From a virus, in the IMG/VR virus record IMGVR_UViG_3300049846_000469, positions 1 through 23,596 of that record: a stretch of DNA of 23,596 nt; one strand, given 5' to 3'. The notes beneath the pieces are model-generated. The model ran no database searches. It had not been told where the DNA came from and saw only the letters and a program-made list of their open reading frames with translations. A program made the position numbers and the translations under genes. Positions 14,956 through 21,555 of this stretch are shown piece after piece (the stretch's first letter is position 1; each line of letters starts with the position of its first letter).

Positions 14956-15936
14956 TTACTTCTTCTTGCCAAGACTGCGAAAAAACTCACGCTGTTTAAT
15001 CTTTTCAGCCTTTTGCTGCTCTTGCTTTTGAATCGAAGCCGTAGTAGGCTTAATAGAATTCAAAGACTTAGCATTAGACGCATTCATGGCATTAAGACGC
15101 TTTGCTCGCATGCGCTCTAAGTTACGCTGACCAATAAGCTGCTCAAGCACGTCTTCCGGAGAATCGTCCATAAGACGACTCATCTCGTCGCGCCATTCTT
15201 TCTCTACGAGCGGCATAACGTCTTCGGCAGTAACATTCTCATACCCATTGTTAATTGCCCAAAGCATGGAATCCGCAATGCGCTTAACAATGTGGCGAGA
15301 CTTGGGCAAAGTTTTATGTGCGTCAAGAGCCTGCTCGATTTCCGACTCGATCTGAACCGCTGCTTGCTCTTTCATTTTCTCAAACTGTTCAGCCTCGCGC
15401 TCCTCCTTCAAGCGCTTGGCTTCTTCTCGAGCGTCCTGCAGTTCTTTTTGAATGCGCTCTTTTTCTAGCTGCTCTGGAGATTTTTTCATCTCTTCAATGC
15501 GCTGTTGAATGCGAAGCTCTGCCAGTTCGTCCGGGTCCATGCCGAGTTCCTGGAGAACTTCCCATGGGTTTTGCTTAAGACGCCCTACTTCTTTTTCGTA
15601 TAGTTTTTTAAGATTTGCAGCTTCCTGCATAGATTGACGTGCAGCAGCGGCAAGCTGAAGTTCGTTCTTCAAAGTGGCTTCATCGGAGAGGTCGATCTTC
15701 TTGTTTACAACCTTACCATTGACCTTAAGCTGGAACTCTTTAATGAGATTCTTGACTTCTTTTTCTGACGCGCCGTTTGCAATGGCGGTTTCTACGGCAT
15801 CTTGAAGCTGCGCCTCTGGGGCCTCAGCCGACTGCCCTTCTTGAGGTGCGCCTTCTGCAGCTTGCGAAGCTTCCTGGGCTGGAGCTTCTTGTGATTGTTC
15901 GGACTGTTCTACTGGAGCTGAACTTTCTTCAGACAT
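14956..15936 (-). CDS. Scaffolding-like head assembly protein, 326 aa
   Basis: The protein is very hydrophilic. Residues 1-45 are low-complexity and rich in Glu, Ala, Gln and Ser (SSAPVEQSEQSQEAPAQEAS). Residues ~85-200 are a long charged helical stretch, probably coiled coil (EEMKKSPEQLEKERIQKEL, DAREEAKRLKEEREAEQFE), and the last ~40 residues are basic (KQEQQKAEKIKQREFF, SLGKKK). An acidic helical rod with a basic C-terminal coat-binding tail is typical of phage scaffolds, as in P22 gp8 (303 aa). It lies between the portal and capsid genes, as expected. ATG 15936 has the ribosome context AAGGAATATATG, also used at 21475 and 16648. A weak hairpin lies just upstream (about 15970-15995). No protease domain is visible. 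Confidence 0.85.
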   Translation of the reverse strand: MSEESSAPVEQSEQSQEAPAQEASQAAEGAPQEGQSAEAPEAQLQDAVETAIANGASEKEVKNLIKEFQLKVNGKVVNKKIDLSDEATLKNELQLAAAARQSMQEAANLKKLYEKEVGRLKQNPWEVLQELGMDPDELAELRIQQRIEEMKKSPEQLEKERIQKELQDAREEAKRLKEEREAEQFEKMKEQAAVQIESEIEQALDAHKTLPKSRHIVKRIADSMLWAINNGYENVTAEDVMPLVEKEWRDEMSRLMDDSPEDVLEQLIGQRNLERMRAKRLNAMNASNAKSLNSIKPTTASIQKQEQQKAEKIKQREFFRSLGKKK

Positions 15937-16009
15937 ATATTCCTTTTTGGCTGTTTGTATGAGCCAGAAATAGCTGTCCCGTTATTGGGATAAGCTTGTT
16001 GTAAATTTT

Positions 16010-16204
16010 TTAGTAGCCTTGTTTTTTCTTGGCTTTTTCGATTTCTTCTGCGGCGGTAGTTCCGGCTGTTTTCTCGCCGATAATTCTTTTCTTAAACCAC
16101 TCGCCCCAACGGGACGAGGTTTGTGCAGGCTGTTCCATTTCCTGCTCATCATCTTCTGATTTTCGTCCCATTTGCTGCCATAGAGGTCTTGTATCTTTTC
16201 CCAT
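16010..16204 (-). CDS. Small hydrophilic phage protein, 64 aa, unknown function
   Basis: The ATG at 16204 shares one base with the TAA of the 51-codon gene (TAATG), and GGGGAAG lies upstream. The sequence starts MGKDTRPLWQQMGRKSEDDE, has an SSRWGEWFKKRIIGEK segment with clustered aromatic and basic residues, and ends AAEEIEKAKKKQGY. It is highly charged with a likely C-terminal helix and no membrane segment. It sits in the chain of tiny genes between portal and scaffold, so a head-assembly or portal-associated role is possible. I do not recognise the family. Confidence 0.68.
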   Translation of the reverse strand: MGKDTRPLWQQMGRKSEDDEQEMEQPAQTSSRWGEWFKKRIIGEKTAGTTAAEEIEKAKKKQGY

Positions 16205-16359
16205 TATTTCTTCCCCGATACTTTTTCTTTAAGTTTCGCAAACCGCTTCTTGGGAGTTGCCTTAATAAATTCTTTGGCTACTTCTTTAGGAACTCCAGTA
16301 TCAGCTCCACCAAGCGTCGCATACATTAGCCGTAATTGCTTTTTACTGCGTATTGGCAT
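16204..16359 (-). CDS. Small basic phage protein, 51 aa
   Basis: This frame reads from ATG 16359 to TAA 16206-16204 and begins MPIRSKKQLRLMYATLGGAD, then VPKEVAKEFIKATPKKRFAK. It ends one base inside the next start (TAATG) and starts 9 nt after the 78 aa gene, so it fills an otherwise unexplained 164 nt gap exactly. The MP.xSKKQxRLMxA...VPKxVAxEFIxxTP pattern recurs in tiny basic proteins of many phages, whose function is not known to me. It is rich in Lys and might bind nucleic acid or another head protein. The ribosome site is weak (AGAGAA), so coupling to the upstream gene is likely. Confidence 0.8.
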   Translation of the reverse strand: MPIRSKKQLRLMYATLGGADTGVPKEVAKEFIKATPKKRFAKLKEKVSGKK

Positions 16360-16368
16360 AATTATTCT

Positions 16369-16605
16369 CTATTTTTTATTTTTTTTAAATAATTCTTCAA
16401 AATCTTCAACTGGTTCTACTAAATTTTGTGGGTAGTATTCTTCGGGATCTTTCTGATCCTCCCCCTCTAACATTCTTTCAAATTTTCTTTGTTCATAATC
16501 TCGTTGAATCTTTCTATTTTTAGGATCAAATAAATAATGTTCTTTTTTAGACGGAGATGCATTAACTCTTGATACTAATTTCTTAAGTTTTTCAAATTTA
16601 GACAT
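16369..16605 (-). CDS. Small charged phage protein, 78 aa, unknown function
   Basis: The ATG at 16605 follows AAAGGGGAAATAAC, where the TAA is the stop of the 13-codon frame. The protein is rich in Lys, Glu and Asp (SKFEKLKKLVSRVNASPSKK, RKIQRDYEQRKFERML, EDFEELFKKNKK) with a probable central helix and a YYPQN turn. Base composition is more A/T-rich than the flanking portal and scaffold genes. It has no membrane helix or known motif. Position between portal and scaffold suggests a head-assembly accessory, but that rests on context only. Confidence 0.7.
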   Translation of the reverse strand: MSKFEKLKKLVSRVNASPSKKEHYLFDPKNRKIQRDYEQRKFERMLEGEDQKDPEEYYPQNLVEPVEDFEELFKKNKK

Positions 16606-16606
16606 G

Positions 16607-16648
16607 TTATTTCCCCTTTCCTTTTCCTCTACGACATTTCTTTTTCAT
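16607..16648 (-). CDS. Possible 13-residue basic peptide overlapping the portal stop
   Basis: The ATG at 16648 overlaps the portal TGA in an ATGA junction and reads MKKKCRRGKGKGK before TAA at 16609-16607, one base ahead of the next ATG. Its start context AAGGAATATATG is identical to that of the scaffold and 151 aa genes. Eight of 13 residues are Lys or Arg. It may be a real micro-protein or a coupling device that hands ribosomes from portal to the 78 aa gene. Its shortness makes the call uncertain. Confidence 0.42.
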   Translation of the reverse strand: MKKKCRRGKGKGK

Positions 16649-18801
16649 ATATTCCTTGCCATAAGTTGCTCAGGAGTTTGTGGTTGCTCCGGGAGAATTC
16701 CGTTATTAACTCCCGCAGGCTGAGCTGGCGAAGGCAGCGGTCCCATATTTTCTTGAACGCTCGCTGATTGAGCTTGTGGATTATTTAGCAAGCCTTGAAT
16801 TTCTTCTTGTCCTTGCTGCATTGGCTGTTCTGGAGCTGCATTAGCCGGAGCTACGGGGCTACCACCTGGCGCACTAAGGGGCTGCTCGCCCAACATACTA
16901 AGAATATTTGCAACAGCAGGATTAGATAAAATGTCAATATGCTCTTGAATGTGGGCCAGGGTTCGCTGAACAAGTTCCGCGTCCATACGTAGATCAGGAT
17001 CAGCGAGAACAGCCTTATGCTCTCTAATATGAAGTGAATGAGCATCAGTGAGTACAGCCACCACGGGAGTTGAACCGTCCACAAGTCGTTCGCGTTCAGC
17101 TCTAACAAGCAAAAGCTCCTTGTTTTGACCTTCGGTCATTGTTTCGAGCTTGCCGGTGTTGATTACAGCAATATACTGCTCTGGGGTTGTAATGATACCC
17201 ATCTGCATCATCTGGCTTGCCATCTCTACGCGACCAGCGGTGGTTTGGGCAAGAGCGTTACCGGCATCTACGATGACTCTGGTAATGGAGGTTAAGTCGC
17301 TGGACGAGAATTCCTTCATATAAGTCACATTAGACTTACCCGCAATAGCCGCAACGCGAGGCGTTTTGGCGAATGTTTTAAGAAGCTCTACAACGTTAGT
17401 TCCAACGTCTTCAATCAACTGAATGTACGATTGCTGCAATCCGGAGATAAATTGCAGAGCTTGAGATTGAATTAATGCTAGAGCATTACCGGATTTAAGC
17501 TGAGACTCCGGGTTTCCTCGGGCTACCGAGTTAACTCCTGAGATAGTCTCCATCGCAGCTTCTAGCATTTTCAAAAAGTTAAAGATTTCAGCGGGTGTAT
17601 TGGTCAAGTTTAGAGGCTGGGGTGGCTTAAATCCAGGATTACCTTGGATAAAATTAAGGCCATCGGAAATTTGCTCCATCTGCACGTCAGAGCCGCGTTC
17701 CACGTAGACGTTTTGAACACCAAAGGCATTCTGGTTGGTCATAATGGTGGAGTATAGCGAGTTTACAGCATCTTGGATTGGAAGTAGGTCGAACATTGCG
17801 GTGTAGCTGAACGGAGTTCCAATAATGTCACGCGAGGCAATTCTGAAAATGGGAAGATTCTTGTACACAAGCACGGTGTCTTCTAGGACAACATCCTCGC
17901 TAAGATAGAGGACGTAGCGACCTTTTGGAAGTGCCTCTGTTGGGCGGTGGAAGAACTCGTACACTGGAACATCCGTGGTCTCGTCGTAAGCGGTCATGCT
18001 AACGCGGGACGTATTAATCTCGGACTTAGTCTTCAAGGCCTTAATCTTGTCCTCGAACTCCGGGTACTTGGCAATCATGTCGTACTTGTTCTTAAAAGAA
18101 CGGCACAGCTGCCAATCGTGCTTATTGTCGCTCTTGGTAGGATCAAATACTACATCAAAAGGCGACAGCACATTGAAAACAATGTCTCCGGAGTAGAGAG
18201 GTACACCTTCACGCAGAACCACTGGCTCGCCATCCTCGTCCATTTCATAAACTGGATTACCTTCGACATCAAACTGCTCAATTCCTTGCTCGTCCGTTAG
18301 AGGTTTGTATTCCGGTTCAATAAAATCATAAACTTCGCCAGTTGTGGCATTCCACTCCATTTTAATGTAGCCAGAGCCCATTACAATCGCAAATTCTACA
18401 GCCTTTTTTAGGTCTTGCTCCAAACGCTTATCTCGCATATAATACTCGAGGAGACCGTTTGCGAGGTTTGTTTGAATCTGAGACTTGACGTCAGTGTTGG
18501 TAGAGCGAGCTTGGAATGCTGGACGAGTGGCAGTGACCATTGTCAGAATGTGGCTAGCAATGTTGCCGTAGTGGTTCATCGGAAGATTGACCAACTCGCC
18601 AGTTTCTCCGCCAAACGTAATTGCATGGCCACCTTCGTAGTAAAGCCCGTAGTATGCCTGCCAGCTGCGCTTAATTTTGTCCAAATACGCACTTGACGTC
18701 ATTGAATTGAACCAAGCGTCCGATTTCTTTTGGAGATAGAGGACAAGCTCTTCTCCCGAATTGGCGGCGAAGTAAATGTCACCATTGGACTGCGTACTCA
18801 T
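16645..18801 (-). CDS. Portal protein, 718 aa
   Basis: The portal forms the dodecameric DNA gate at one capsid vertex. Identification rests on position directly after TerL, on length close to the P22 portal (725 aa), and on internal pattern: an N-terminal helical region (DKIKRSWQAYYGLYYEGG), wing-type strands with acidic loops (YEMDEDGEPVVLREG, FNVLSPFDVVFDPTKSDNKH), and a stem/crown helical core (LLPIQDAVNSLYSTIM, GNALALIQSQALQFISGLQQ, LIEDVGTNVVELLKTFA). The last ~90 residues are rich in Pro, Gln and Ala (PEQPMQQGQEEIQGLL, NNGILPEQPQTPEQLM) and probably flexible. ATG 18801 follows AAAGGATTTTAA and is preceded by motif copy C. The stop overlaps a tiny frame (ATGA). Confidence 0.88.
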   Translation of the reverse strand: MSTQSNGDIYFAANSGEELVLYLQKKSDAWFNSMTSSAYLDKIKRSWQAYYGLYYEGGHAITFGGETGELVNLPMNHYGNIASHILTMVTATRPAFQARSTNTDVKSQIQTNLANGLLEYYMRDKRLEQDLKKAVEFAIVMGSGYIKMEWNATTGEVYDFIEPEYKPLTDEQGIEQFDVEGNPVYEMDEDGEPVVLREGVPLYSGDIVFNVLSPFDVVFDPTKSDNKHDWQLCRSFKNKYDMIAKYPEFEDKIKALKTKSEINTSRVSMTAYDETTDVPVYEFFHRPTEALPKGRYVLYLSEDVVLEDTVLVYKNLPIFRIASRDIIGTPFSYTAMFDLLPIQDAVNSLYSTIMTNQNAFGVQNVYVERGSDVQMEQISDGLNFIQGNPGFKPPQPLNLTNTPAEIFNFLKMLEAAMETISGVNSVARGNPESQLKSGNALALIQSQALQFISGLQQSYIQLIEDVGTNVVELLKTFAKTPRVAAIAGKSNVTYMKEFSSSDLTSITRVIVDAGNALAQTTAGRVEMASQMMQMGIITTPEQYIAVINTGKLETMTEGQNKELLLVRAERERLVDGSTPVVAVLTDAHSLHIREHKAVLADPDLRMDAELVQRTLAHIQEHIDILSNPAVANILSMLGEQPLSAPGGSPVAPANAAPEQPMQQGQEEIQGLLNNPQAQSASVQENMGPLPSPAQPAGVNNGILPEQPQTPEQLMARNI

Positions 18802-18820
18802 TTAAAATCCTTTAAATTTC

Positions 18821-18839
18821 TATAAACTAAGGGTGTTGC
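18821..18839 (-). promoter_or_regulatory. Repeated promoter-like motif, copy C (divergent AT end)
   Basis: The minus strand reads GCAACACCCTTAGTTTATA. The GC-rich half is perfect, but the AT-rich half is shifted by an inserted AGTT. It lies between TerL and the portal gene, 19 nt before ATG 18801. GCAAC is duplicated just upstream (GCAACGCGCAAC). Confidence 0.6.
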
Positions 18840-18863
18840 GCGTTGCTAACATACACAAATCAA

Positions 18864-20339
18864 CTACTTACCTTTTTTAGCCTTCCAGACCAGTGAAGAT
18901 AGCCAAGATTTCGTAGAGTTATCAGCCTCCTCTCTCTTATGCTGGGACTCAAACACATTGGAGCCGGACATGCTGCCATACCCCACTGGGTAGGGGTTTT
19001 TGCTTTTAATGATGTTCCGGTGGAGGTAGATTAGCGCAGCGAGGGCATCTGCGTGGCCGCCCTTAATTTCACCGGACGGGGAGTTCTTAAGGGGCTTAAA
19101 CTTGGTGCGAGTATTGTTCCACTGGGCAAACTTCATGTGGTATAGAGTGTGCTTACACCTTGGGTGGATTATCACTTTATGTTGAGACAGGGCTACATCC
19201 AGGGAGTTAATGGCGGCTTCCCGGTTATCCTTTCTAGTAGGTATGAAAATTATACCGTGGTCTCTTTGAAGATCGGTCAACATGATTAGGTTGTTGTTAT
19301 CTGCGATTCGCAAATACGGAGGCATGGGCGACTGATCTATGGGATTTACCCAAAGCTCAGCCTCTTTCTTCCTAACCTCCTCAGCAACGGTCTTTGTGTT
19401 GACGTCTTTACCGAAGATAAGCTCATCCTCTATAACTGTTGTGGCATTTAGATAATCGTAATACCCAAATACAATGGCTGTAAGGTCCGAGCCCCCAATA
19501 TCCATTGATACATAGGAGTCGAAGAATACTGGGCGAACATAATCAGCAGTCACAATCACGCGCTCACACTCAGAGTTAAACGAAGGAAGAATGGACGTGT
19601 CGGCACTTCGCACAACTTCGCACATATATTCGCGACGGAAGCCAGGGTCTTTATCACCTTCAGGATAATCATCTAGCGCGTCTTTGATGATAGCCTCTGT
19701 GAACTGCGGGTTATCGTAAATGGAGAACACTCGAATGCGATTCTCTGCCTGGTACTTCAGAACAAATTCTTGAATGAACTCATGGTTCTCAAATCGTGAT
19801 GGGGTTGATACCAGAATAGTTCTGCCGCGAGTCAGCTTGGTGGTAGGTGCCAGTACGGAGCGCACAGCATACGCTAAATCATCGCAGAACCCCGCTTCGT
19901 CCACGATGTTTAAGCTAGAGTTACCACCTCGGATATTTTCGATATTGCCATTATCCGATCCCGCCATTTGTAATTCGCTCCCATTTGGGAACTTGTAGAG
20001 CAAATCTGCTGCCATGAAGGTTGGCTTAAGGTGCTTTGGGCAGTCCTCCAGGATGGTTTTCATTACCGGAAGAATGTTCTTTTTGGCGGCTTTCTGCTTA
20101 GGAAACACGTACTTTACTATGGTGTCCGGGTTCTGCAGGCATTTTTCAATGCACATGGTCAACGCCAAGTATGTCTTGCCTAGACGACGAGCGCACATGA
20201 CGACGCTAATCTTGCTTTTGTCGTCGATAATGCCTTGCTTGATGATGGTTTGCGGAGTGGTAAGCTTCCAGTCTAGAATGCCCTGCTCCCAAAGTTGGGC
20301 AATAGCTTGCTCTCTGGTAACTTCTTTTACTTTGCTCAT
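18864..20339 (-). CDS. terL: Terminase large subunit (packaging ATPase-nuclease), 491 aa
   Basis: This motor pumps DNA into the prohead and cuts the concatemer. The N-terminal ATPase has Walker A ARRLGKT (residues 50-56), Walker B NIVDEA (144-149; D147, catalytic E148) and the coupling motif VSTPS (177-181). The C-terminal RNase H-like nuclease has three acidic positions: D280 in SMDIGGSD, D347 in RIADNN and D431 in GGHADALAALIY. Length matches P22 gp2 (499 aa). The ATG at 20339 overlaps the stop of the small-terminase candidate (ATGA) with little ribosome site of its own, so translation is probably coupled. All key residues are present; the gene looks intact. It is the last gene of its unit. 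Confidence 0.97.
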   Translation of the reverse strand: MSKVKEVTREQAIAQLWEQGILDWKLTTPQTIIKQGIIDDKSKISVVMCARRLGKTYLALTMCIEKCLQNPDTIVKYVFPKQKAAKKNILPVMKTILEDCPKHLKPTFMAADLLYKFPNGSELQMAGSDNGNIENIRGGNSSLNIVDEAGFCDDLAYAVRSVLAPTTKLTRGRTILVSTPSRFENHEFIQEFVLKYQAENRIRVFSIYDNPQFTEAIIKDALDDYPEGDKDPGFRREYMCEVVRSADTSILPSFNSECERVIVTADYVRPVFFDSYVSMDIGGSDLTAIVFGYYDYLNATTVIEDELIFGKDVNTKTVAEEVRKKEAELWVNPIDQSPMPPYLRIADNNNLIMLTDLQRDHGIIFIPTRKDNREAAINSLDVALSQHKVIIHPRCKHTLYHMKFAQWNNTRTKFKPLKNSPSGEIKGGHADALAALIYLHRNIIKSKNPYPVGYGSMSGSNVFESQHKREEADNSTKSWLSSLVWKAKKGK

Positions 20340-20680
20340 TTTTTCTGTACAATGCTAAGAAGCTCGGCAACTGACTTAGTTCCCTTTTTCTTTGGCTTCT
20401 CTTCCGGAGCGGATTTTCCTCGAATTGCTAGCAAGTTCTTTACTAGCAAGTCTAAGATTTTCACATCCTCTAGCGTTAAAACTCCGTTATCGCTAGCCAC
20501 CTTTAGCTTGTGAATTTCGCTAATGCAGATAGTCTCTTCGTCGCTAACGCTTGGAAGTTCGTCCGCTAGGTCATTTTCTTCCAACACGGAACGAGCTTTA
20601 GCAAGTTCTATTTCAAGCTCAGCCACGCGCTTTTTTAGGCGCTCTAGCTCGAGAGAGTCTAGTTCTGGAAAGTTGCTCAT
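20336..20680 (-). CDS. Terminase small subunit candidate, 114 aa
   Basis: The gene lies directly ahead of TerL with a 4 nt overlap. Residues 8-35 are a leucine-rich coiled coil (LELERLKKRVAELEIELAKA). Then comes a helical core (ICISEIHKLKVASDNGVLTL, EDVKILDLLVKNLLAIRG) and a Lys-rich tail (EEKPKKKGTKSVAEL). Small terminases recognise the packaging site and form rings around an oligomerisation core, often with short basic ends, so context and helical content fit. No clear helix-turn-helix was seen, and the size is below P22 gp3 (162 aa). It might instead be a TerL cofactor. ATG 20680 shares a base with the upstream stop (TAATG), behind AAGGTGAGC. Confidence 0.62.
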   Translation of the reverse strand: MSNFPELDSLELERLKKRVAELEIELAKARSVLEENDLADELPSVSDEETICISEIHKLKVASDNGVLTLEDVKILDLLVKNLLAIRGKSAPEEKPKKKGTKSVAELLSIVQKK

Positions 20681-21018
20681 TAGAAGCTCACCTTGGGACG
20701 ATCTTTAGGACGCTCTACCACTCCAGGAACTCTGGCCATGGACAAGCTAAACTTAGCGACATCATCGCGAAGTGCCGACAGCTCTTTCTCCGCTTTGTCT
20801 TGGATTTTAAGAACTCGCTCGTCTGTTTCCTTACGAAGCTTTTCCAGCTCGGCAAGAATGTCGGGTTGCTCTGTTCTAAATAAGTATTGTTGATATGCAA
20901 AAACCAGACACGAAGCGACAAAACCAATGACCGGCTTTAGGCCTGAAGGTAAGACAGCTAAGTAAACAAGGAAGAATAGAACGAGGACTGCGGGAAGTGC
21001 ATCTAGGTATTTTTTCAT
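20680..21018 (-). CDS. Two-helix membrane protein with coiled-coil tail, 112 aa
   Basis: Residues 7-26 (ALPAVLVLFFLVYLAVLP) and 28-46 (LKPVIGFVASCLVFAYQQYL) are two adjacent membrane helices joined by a tight turn. A charged helix follows (ILAELEKLRKETDERVLKIQ, KAEKELSALRDDVAKF) and the tail is basic and Pro-containing. This hairpin-plus-coiled-coil layout occurs in holin-like and spanin-like proteins and in some phage membrane proteins of unknown role. It lies between an unknown gene and the small terminase candidate, unusual for a lysis gene. ATG 21018 has an excellent ribosome site (AAGGAG) overlapping the upstream stop. The function is unproven. Confidence 0.72.
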   Translation of the reverse strand: MKKYLDALPAVLVLFFLVYLAVLPSGLKPVIGFVASCLVFAYQQYLFRTEQPDILAELEKLRKETDERVLKIQDKAEKELSALRDDVAKFSLSMARVPGVVERPKDRPKVSF

Positions 21019-21019
21019 A

Positions 21020-21475
21020 TTACTCCTTTATAACCACAATTCGGATTTCGTACGCTGAGCCGCCGTCAACCTCTCTAATAAAACTAGAATATCCCGGCAT
21101 TCTAAGTGACAGCTTCATGTTGTGTAAAGAACCAATCTGATTGGTTAAGTCGATGACGCCCTGGTTGATGAGAGGCGACAGTATTAACTTTAGTTTTTCT
21201 GGGGTTTTGACGCTAGATAGAGCTAGGTGAGATACGGCAAATCGGTGAACAGCAACAACTCCTTTATACTCACCAGGAACCTTGGAGGGGCCTCCGATAT
21301 GCTGGCGCATAGGAACAGCGATAATTGGATTAAGTAGATATGAAGAATCTGGAGTTTTGTTGAAGACTAGGGTAGTGGAGGTTCTATCACCCCAGTCATC
21401 AAACTTAATAGCGTAGGGGGGTATGTCGTCTAGACCGGCCTTTTCAGCCAACTGATTTAACAATTCCAATGACAT
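21020..21475 (-). CDS. Phage protein of unknown function, 151 aa
   Basis: This is the first gene of the terminase unit, 58 nt after motif copy B; ATG 21475 follows AAGGAATAT, the same start context as the scaffold gene. It is a mixed alpha/beta globular protein with no membrane helix: an N-terminal helix (LELLNQLAEKAGLDDIPPYA), a central strand-rich section (TSTTLVFNKTPDSSYLLNPI, VVAVHRFAVSHLALS) and a C-terminal strand pair ending SAYEIRIVVIKE. No catalytic or binding motif was recognised. Co-transcription with the terminase genes suggests a packaging or late accessory role, but that is context only. Confidence 0.75.
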   Translation of the reverse strand: MSLELLNQLAEKAGLDDIPPYAIKFDDWGDRTSTTLVFNKTPDSSYLLNPIIAVPMRQHIGGPSKVPGEYKGVVAVHRFAVSHLALSSVKTPEKLKLILSPLINQGVIDLTNQIGSLHNMKLSLRMPGYSSFIREVDGGSAYEIRIVVIKE

Positions 21476-21533
21476 ATATTCCTTGTAAGATCAGCGTGAG
21501 GAGTCGAAATGATGTCCTGTAGCTGTCTTCGAT

Positions 21534-21548
21534 ATATAAGGGTGTGAC
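21534..21548 (-). promoter_or_regulatory. Repeated promoter-like motif, copy B
   Basis: The minus strand reads GTCACACCCTTATAT, with TCA where other copies have YAA, then ATCG. It sits in the 80 nt gap between the 589 aa gene and the terminase unit, 58 nt before ATG 21475. No terminator hairpin with a U-tract precedes it. Confidence 0.6.
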
Positions 21549-21555
21549 GCTTGTG

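Noticed and set aside
15965-16000. Hairpin AGCTTATCCC / GGGACAGCT between the 64 aa gene and the scaffold gene
   Set aside because: The stem is interrupted and no U-tract follows, so it was not called a terminator.
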